Shown in pieces: positions 58,360 through 64,000 of a stretch of DNA of 64,000 bases. The notes beneath the pieces are model-generated. The model worked only from the letters and a program-made list of their open reading frames with translations, searched no databases and was not told the origin of the DNA. The DNA comes from Streptomyces wedmorensis (GTDB lineage: Bacteria > Actinomycetota > Actinomycetes > Streptomycetales > Streptomycetaceae): contig NZ_JNWK01000049.1 in the NCBI RefSeq assembly GCF_000716445.1, positions 1-64,000 of the forward strand. Direction: 5' to 3'. The position numbers were made by a program, and so were the translations under genes. How positions within the stretch are numbered: position 1 is the stretch's first letter; each line of letters opens with the position of its first letter.

Positions 58360-59175
58360 TCAGCGGGTGGTCGCCGTCGCCGTGAGGCCCTCGCCGGAGG
58401 CGTCGGTCAGCGTCAGGGTTCGGTGGTTCAGCCGATAGGCGAGCGGGCCGTCGAGGAGCTCGTACAGCTTCGTCTCCAGCGCCATCTGCGGGCTCGTGCA
58501 CATCATCCGGGTGGTCGCCGCCGGGCCCTCGACCGTCAGCGTCCGCGCCTGCTCGTCGACGCGGGCCGTCGCGGAGAAACCGTTGCAGCCGAGATTGCCG
58601 GTGACCCGCCCGTCCGCGCCGATGAGCAGCCGCGCCTTGCCCTCGCTGCCGGCGGGCAGCGAGGCCGCGCTCTGCCCCGACACCAGCCCCTCGACCTTCC
58701 AGGTGGTGCCGCGCAGCGGAACGGCCCGCTCGGCGGTCAGCTCCAGACCGTTCCGGCCGTCCGTCGACGCCAGCCGCAGGGCGTCGCCCTTCAGCGTCCC
58801 CTTGAGCGCGCCGGAGAAGGCCTTCAGCAGCTCCGTCTCGAACCGCTGGGCGTCGGCGGGACAGCCGATCTCGGTCACCTCGGCCGGCGCGACGGTCAGG
58901 GTGTCGCCCTTCACCGTCACGGCGGCCCCGAACGTGTTGCAGCCGCTGTTCCCCCGGGCACGGCCGCCCTCCTCGAAGTCGACGCGCGCGCCGTCGGGAG
59001 CGGCCGACCTGCGCCCGTCGACCGTCACGGCCTCCACCGTCCAGTGCGTCCCCGCCACCGGCAGGTCCGGCTGGACGCCGCCCGCACCGGAACCGGCACC
59101 CCCACCCCCCTCCGTACCGCAGGCGGTGAGCAGCAGGATCGGGACCAGAACGGCGACTGCGCGTGGCTTCGGCAT
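58360..59175 (-). CDS. Lipoprotein with two META domains
   Basis: A 271-residue lipoprotein. Signal with lipobox LLTAC (about 15-19) followed by a Gly-rich linker, then two META/HslJ-like domains (about 42-150 and 158-268). Each carries the repeated pattern G-x-x-W (GTHWTVEAV, GTTWKVEGL), GNSGCNTFGA or GNLGCNGFSA and a paired Cys (IGCPAD, MMCTSP), suggesting one disulfide per domain. META domains are of unknown function, linked to heat shock and secreted-protein fitness. ATG 59175. Lies between purF and the DinB-like gene on the same strand, each with its own spacing. Confidence 0.88.
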   Translation of the reverse strand: MPKPRAVAVLVPILLLTACGTEGGGGAGSGAGGVQPDLPVAGTHWTVEAVTVDGRRSAAPDGARVDFEEGGRARGNSGCNTFGAAVTVKGDTLTVAPAEVTEIGCPADAQRFETELLKAFSGALKGTLKGDALRLASTDGRNGLELTAERAVPLRGTTWKVEGLVSGQSAASLPAGSEGKARLLIGADGRVTGNLGCNGFSATARVDEQARTLTVEGPAATTRMMCTSPQMALETKLYELLDGPLAYRLNHRTLTLTDASGEGLTATATTR

Positions 59176-59260
59176 GCCGGTGAGACGGAACGACCCGCCG
59201 TACGGTTCCGGGGCCGACGGCAATCGCCGAACGGCCTGCTCGGCAGGACACCCCCCAGGT

Positions 59261-59301
59261 CCTGTCCGGAAAGTAGAGCCAGGCGGGACTTTCCGGACAG
59301 G
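59261..59301 (-). terminator. Terminator of the DinB-like gene
   Basis: Arms CCTGTCCGGAAAGT (59261-59274) and complement (59288-59301), 14 bp, three bases past the stop. Confidence 0.85.
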
Positions 59302-59303
59302 GC

Positions 59304-60092
59304 CTAGCCCATGAGCGGCAGCAGGTCCTTCAGGTCGGCCCGTTCGCCGCTCGCGCTGACGTGGGCCTCGTCCAGCTCCGTCGCCCAGTCCGTCCGGCCG
59401 GTGGCGAGCCTGATCCAGGTCAGCGGATCCGTCTCGACCACGTTGGGCGGGGTGCCCCGGGTGTGCCGGGGGCCCTCCACGCACTGCACCACCGCGTACG
59501 GCGGGACCCTGACCTCCACCGCACCGCCCGGCGCCCGCACCGCGAGCGTGTCCGCCAGGAGCCGGGTGCAGGCGGCCAGGGCCTGGCGGTCGTACGGGAT
59601 GCCCGCACCGGTCGCCGCGTTCAGGTCGTCGGTGTGGACGACGAGTTCGACGGTCCGGGTGACCAGGAAGTCCCCGAGCGTCATGGCGCCGAAGCTCAGC
59701 CGCAGGAGCCGCTCGTCCCCCGCCCCGGCGACCGCCGCCTCGTACTCCTCCGCCACGCGCGCGTACAGCCCCACCGGATCCGACGCGTCGATCCCCCGGG
59801 TGTGCTCGTCGATCCGCTCCGCCGCCGTCGCCGTCATCGACGACCAGTCCAGCAGGGCCAGGTCCTTCACGGCCGGCGCGGGCGCGGCGAGCAGCTGCGG
59901 GACGGAGTCAACCATCCACGCCAGGTGCGCCACCAGCTCCCGTACCGTCCACTCCCCCAGCCGCGTCGGTCCGTCGAGCTGCTCGGGCGAGAGCGCGGCC
60001 ACCGCCTCCCGTACGTTCCCGAACTGGGCCGACACGGCGGCCCGGATCTTCGCGGAGTCGTAACTGCGGGTGCGCTTCTTGGCGGGTGGCAT
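59304..60092 (-). CDS. Maleylpyruvate isomerase/DinB-like family protein
   Basis: A 262-residue protein. The N-terminal half (about 20-165) is the DinB-like four-helix fold of mycothiol-dependent maleylpyruvate isomerases (TRLGEWTVRELVAHLAWMVDSVP; VVHTDDLNAA), with His/Glu residues for a metal. The C-terminal half looks like the associated SCP-2/sterol-carrier-type domain. Such proteins use mycothiol in thiol transfer or isomerisation; the substrate is unknown. ATG 60092. Divergent from the SnoaL-like gene with only 68 bases between. Confidence 0.85.
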   Translation of the reverse strand: MPPAKKRTRSYDSAKIRAAVSAQFGNVREAVAALSPEQLDGPTRLGEWTVRELVAHLAWMVDSVPQLLAAPAPAVKDLALLDWSSMTATAAERIDEHTRGIDASDPVGLYARVAEEYEAAVAGAGDERLLRLSFGAMTLGDFLVTRTVELVVHTDDLNAATGAGIPYDRQALAACTRLLADTLAVRAPGGAVEVRVPPYAVVQCVEGPRHTRGTPPNVVETDPLTWIRLATGRTDWATELDEAHVSASGERADLKDLLPLMG

Positions 60093-60160
60093 GGGCAGAG
60101 GCTAGCCCCGAGACTGAAGAAGAGGGGGGCAGGCCCTTCGCGAAAGGCAGTGACGGGACC

Positions 60161-60571
60161 ATGACCCATCACGAGCATCCCGACGCCGCCCTGGTGCGCC
60201 AGGGCTACGCAGCGTTCGAAAAGGGTGACATGAAGGCACTGGGCGACCTTCTGACCAGCGACTGCACCCACCACTCGCCCGGCAGCACCCGGTTCGGCGG
60301 GCACTTCAAGGGCCGGGACAACGTCCTCGCGCACTACGGGGACATCTTCGAGTACACCGGCGGCACCATGCGCATCGAGCTCGACGGCGTCTTCGTCGAC
60401 GGGCGGGGGCATGTGCTCACGACCCACAAGTGGCACGCCGACCACGGCGACCGGGGGCTCTCGATGCGAGGCGGCCTCTTCTTCACCCTCATCGGGGGGA
60501 AGGCCTCCGACATCGACGAGTGCGTCGAGGACATCGAGGAGGCGGACGCTTTCCTCTCCCTGGACGACTGA
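60161..60571 (+). CDS. SnoaL-like (NTF2 fold) protein
   Basis: A 136-residue cone-shaped NTF2/SnoaL-like protein: LVRQGYAAFEKGDMKALGDLLTSDCTHHSPG, HFKGRDNVLAHYGDIFEYTGG and VLTTHKWHADHGDRGL. Family members are small-molecule isomerases, cyclases or binding proteins; no ligand can be assigned. ATG 60161 (MTHHEHPD) is supported by the motif start; the frame to 60086 is longer. Convergent with purL across a shared hairpin. Confidence 0.88.
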   Translation: MTHHEHPDAALVRQGYAAFEKGDMKALGDLLTSDCTHHSPGSTRFGGHFKGRDNVLAHYGDIFEYTGGTMRIELDGVFVDGRGHVLTTHKWHADHGDRGLSMRGGLFFTLIGGKASDIDECVEDIEEADAFLSLDD

Positions 60572-60572
60572 C

Positions 60573-60613
60573 GGAACGGAGCCCCCGCCCTTACCGGGCG
60601 GGGGCTCCGTTCC
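60573..60613. terminator. Bidirectional terminator between the SnoaL-like gene and purL
   Basis: Perfect 18-base arms (60573-60590, 60596-60613) around TTACC; two bases after one stop and 13 from the other. Confidence 0.9.
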
Positions 60614-60625
60614 GTACGGGACCGA

Positions 60626-62874
<2,249 letters not shown>

Positions 62875-62875
<1 letters not shown>

Positions 62876-63555
62876 CAGGCGTTGACCAGCTTCTTGAGGA
62901 TCGAGGTGAAGAAACCGAGGCCGTCCGTCTTGCCGGTGCCGACCAGCGGCTCGACGGCGTGCTCGGGGTGCGGCATGAGGCCGACCACGTTGCCCGCGGC
63001 GTTGGTGATGCCCGCGATGTCGCGGAGCGAGCCGTTGGGGTTCATGTCCAGGTAGCGGAAGGCGACCCGCCCCTCGGCCTCCAGCTCGTCGAGCGTGCGC
63101 TCGTCGGCGACGTACCGGCCGTCCATGTTCTTGAGCGGGACCTCGATCTCCTGGCCCTGGACGTAGTCCGAGGTCCAGGCGGTCTCCGCGTTCTCCACCC
63201 GCAGCTTCTGGTCGCGGCAGATGAAGTGGAGGTGGTTGTTGCGCAGCATCGCGCCCGGCAGCAGATGGGCCTCGGTGAGGATCTGGAAGCCGTTGCAGAT
63301 ACCAAGGACGGGCATGCCCGCCTTCGCCTGCTCGATGATGCTCTCCATCACCGGCGAGAAGCGGGAGATGGCTCCGGCCCGCAGGTAGTCGCCGTAGGAG
63401 AAGCCACCGGCCAGGACCACGGCGTCGACCTGCTTGAGGTCCTTGTCGCGGTGCCAGAGCGAGACGGGTTCGGCGCCCGCGAGGCGGGCGGCGCGCAGCG
63501 CGTCCCGGTCGTCGAGCGTTCCGGGGAACGTGACGACGCCGATGCGTGCGGTCAC
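62875..63555 (-). CDS. purQ: Phosphoribosylformylglycinamidine synthase subunit I (glutaminase)
   Basis: A 226-residue class I glutamine amidotransferase supplying ammonia to PurL. Catalytic Cys87 is in [11 protein letters not shown], and the His/Glu pair in [10 protein letters not shown] near the C-terminus. The GTG start overlaps the purS stop by four bases (GTGA), and its stop overlaps purL, so the three genes are translationally coupled in fixed ratio. Confidence 0.97.
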
Positions 63556-63797
63556 GACTCCACCTTCACGATGAAGTCTTCGATCACGGTGTTGGCAAGG
63601 AAGGTTTCGGCCATCTCATGGATGCGGGCGAGGGCGGCGTCGTCGACCGGCCCCTCCACCTCCAGCTCGAAGCGCTTCCCCTGACGGACGTCGGCGATTC
63701 CGGCGAATCCCAGGCGGGGCAGTGCACGCTGCACCGCCTGCCCCTGAGGGTCGAGGATCTCCGGCTTGAGCATGACGTCGACTACGACGCGTGCCAC
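63552..63797 (-). CDS. purS: Phosphoribosylformylglycinamidine synthase subunit PurS
   Basis: An 81-residue small subunit bridging PurL and Pur[21 protein letters not shown] and [20 protein letters not shown]. Two GTG codons lie in frame at 63803 and 63797; GGGAG directly abuts the first and is seven bases from the second, so 63797 is used. First gene of the purSQL operon; TAGAAT at about 63853-63858 is a possible -10. Confidence 0.95.
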   Translation of the reverse strand: MARVVVDVMLKPEILDPQGQAVQRALPRLGFAGIADVRQGKRFELEVEGPVDDAALARIHEMAETFLANTVIEDFIVKVES

Positions 63798-63903
63798 TGG
63801 CACTCCCGGTGGTGTGTTGCGTGGGCGGTTCCCTCAGCGTACCTGCCTCCAAATTCTACGCGGGTAGAGATCTGAAGGATCCTACAAAAGACCGGTTCGA
63901 AGC

Positions 63904-63927
63904 GGCGTGGGTCACACGAACCACGCC
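63904..63927. terminator. Small hairpin upstream of purS
   Basis: GGCGTGG/CCACGCC arms with a 10-base loop. It may end a gene to the right of the window or lie in the purS leader region; direction uncertain. Confidence 0.4.
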
Positions 63928-64000
63928 CCCAGGCCGCCCGGACACTCCGGCGCAAAATTCGAGTGAAATATTGCGGACCGCAATGCACCGGGACACGCTG

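Overview
The window is a GC-rich chromosomal segment from a Streptomyces or very close actinomycete. The base composition, frequent GTG and TTG starts, bldC, a valine dehydrogenase, tRNAs without encoded CCA, and a gene order I recall (from memory, not checked) as S. coelicolor SCO4122 down to about SCO4077 all point that way. It contains 43 protein-coding genes I can support, 6 tRNA genes, one riboswitch, one probable gene remnant and many factor-independent hairpins. There is no CRISPR array, insertion sequence or prophage.

Region by region: 0.3-9.1 kb holds a divergent MarR regulator/MFS exporter pair, a PAS-SpoIIE-HATPase phosphatase, a type II NADH dehydrogenase, the TetR regulator that I take to be atrA, and an ECF sigma factor fused to a zinc-binding motif, hydrophobic segments, a Pro-rich stalk and an NPCBM domain. 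9.2-17.4 kb holds an AfsR-like ATPase regulator, a Uma2 protein, an orphan asparagine-synthase/lasso-cyclase-like protein with degraded ATP motifs, and a sporulation-associated HTH protein whose gene contains a TTA codon. 17.5-25.2 kb holds lhgO, trmB, a PrsW-type protease, an aldo/keto reductase, an M23 peptidase under a ydaO (c-di-AMP) riboswitch, and a membrane SpoIIE phosphatase.

25.4-33.7 kb is the most gene-cluster-like part: a small His/Cys secreted protein, a CysK2-like PLP enzyme and an MFS transporter in one operon (matching the order lpqS-cysK2-Rv0849 of mycobacteria), a TipA-like MerR regulator, initiator tRNA, a rhodanese facing what looks like an AsnC regulator remnant, an ECF41 sigma factor with its promoter, and a lipid kinase/PAP2 pair. 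34-41 kb is an accessory-looking stretch around tRNA-Lys with three large secreted proteins carrying FG-GAP-type repeats; one has a 23-base deletion that shifts the frame inside its repeats. 41-51 kb holds a DEAD-box helicase with an RGG-like tail, a lipoprotein, a small zincin, tRNA Glu-Asp-Phe, a CcdA/DsbA-type pair and HrpA. 51-64 kb is core: a second tRNA-Asp, bldC, vdh, a DUF3073 protein, and purine genes in two minus-strand groups, purF-purM and purS-purQ-purL.

Functionally the window mixes housekeeping (purine synthesis, tRNA modification, RNA helicases, respiration) with developmental and envelope control (bldC, atrA, the TTA-containing sporulation gene, c-di-AMP-controlled cell-wall hydrolase, phosphatases, membrane sigma factor). 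Start codons were often moved from the longest frame using Shine-Dalgarno spacing, riboswitch position or -10 boxes; these choices are stated in each entry.
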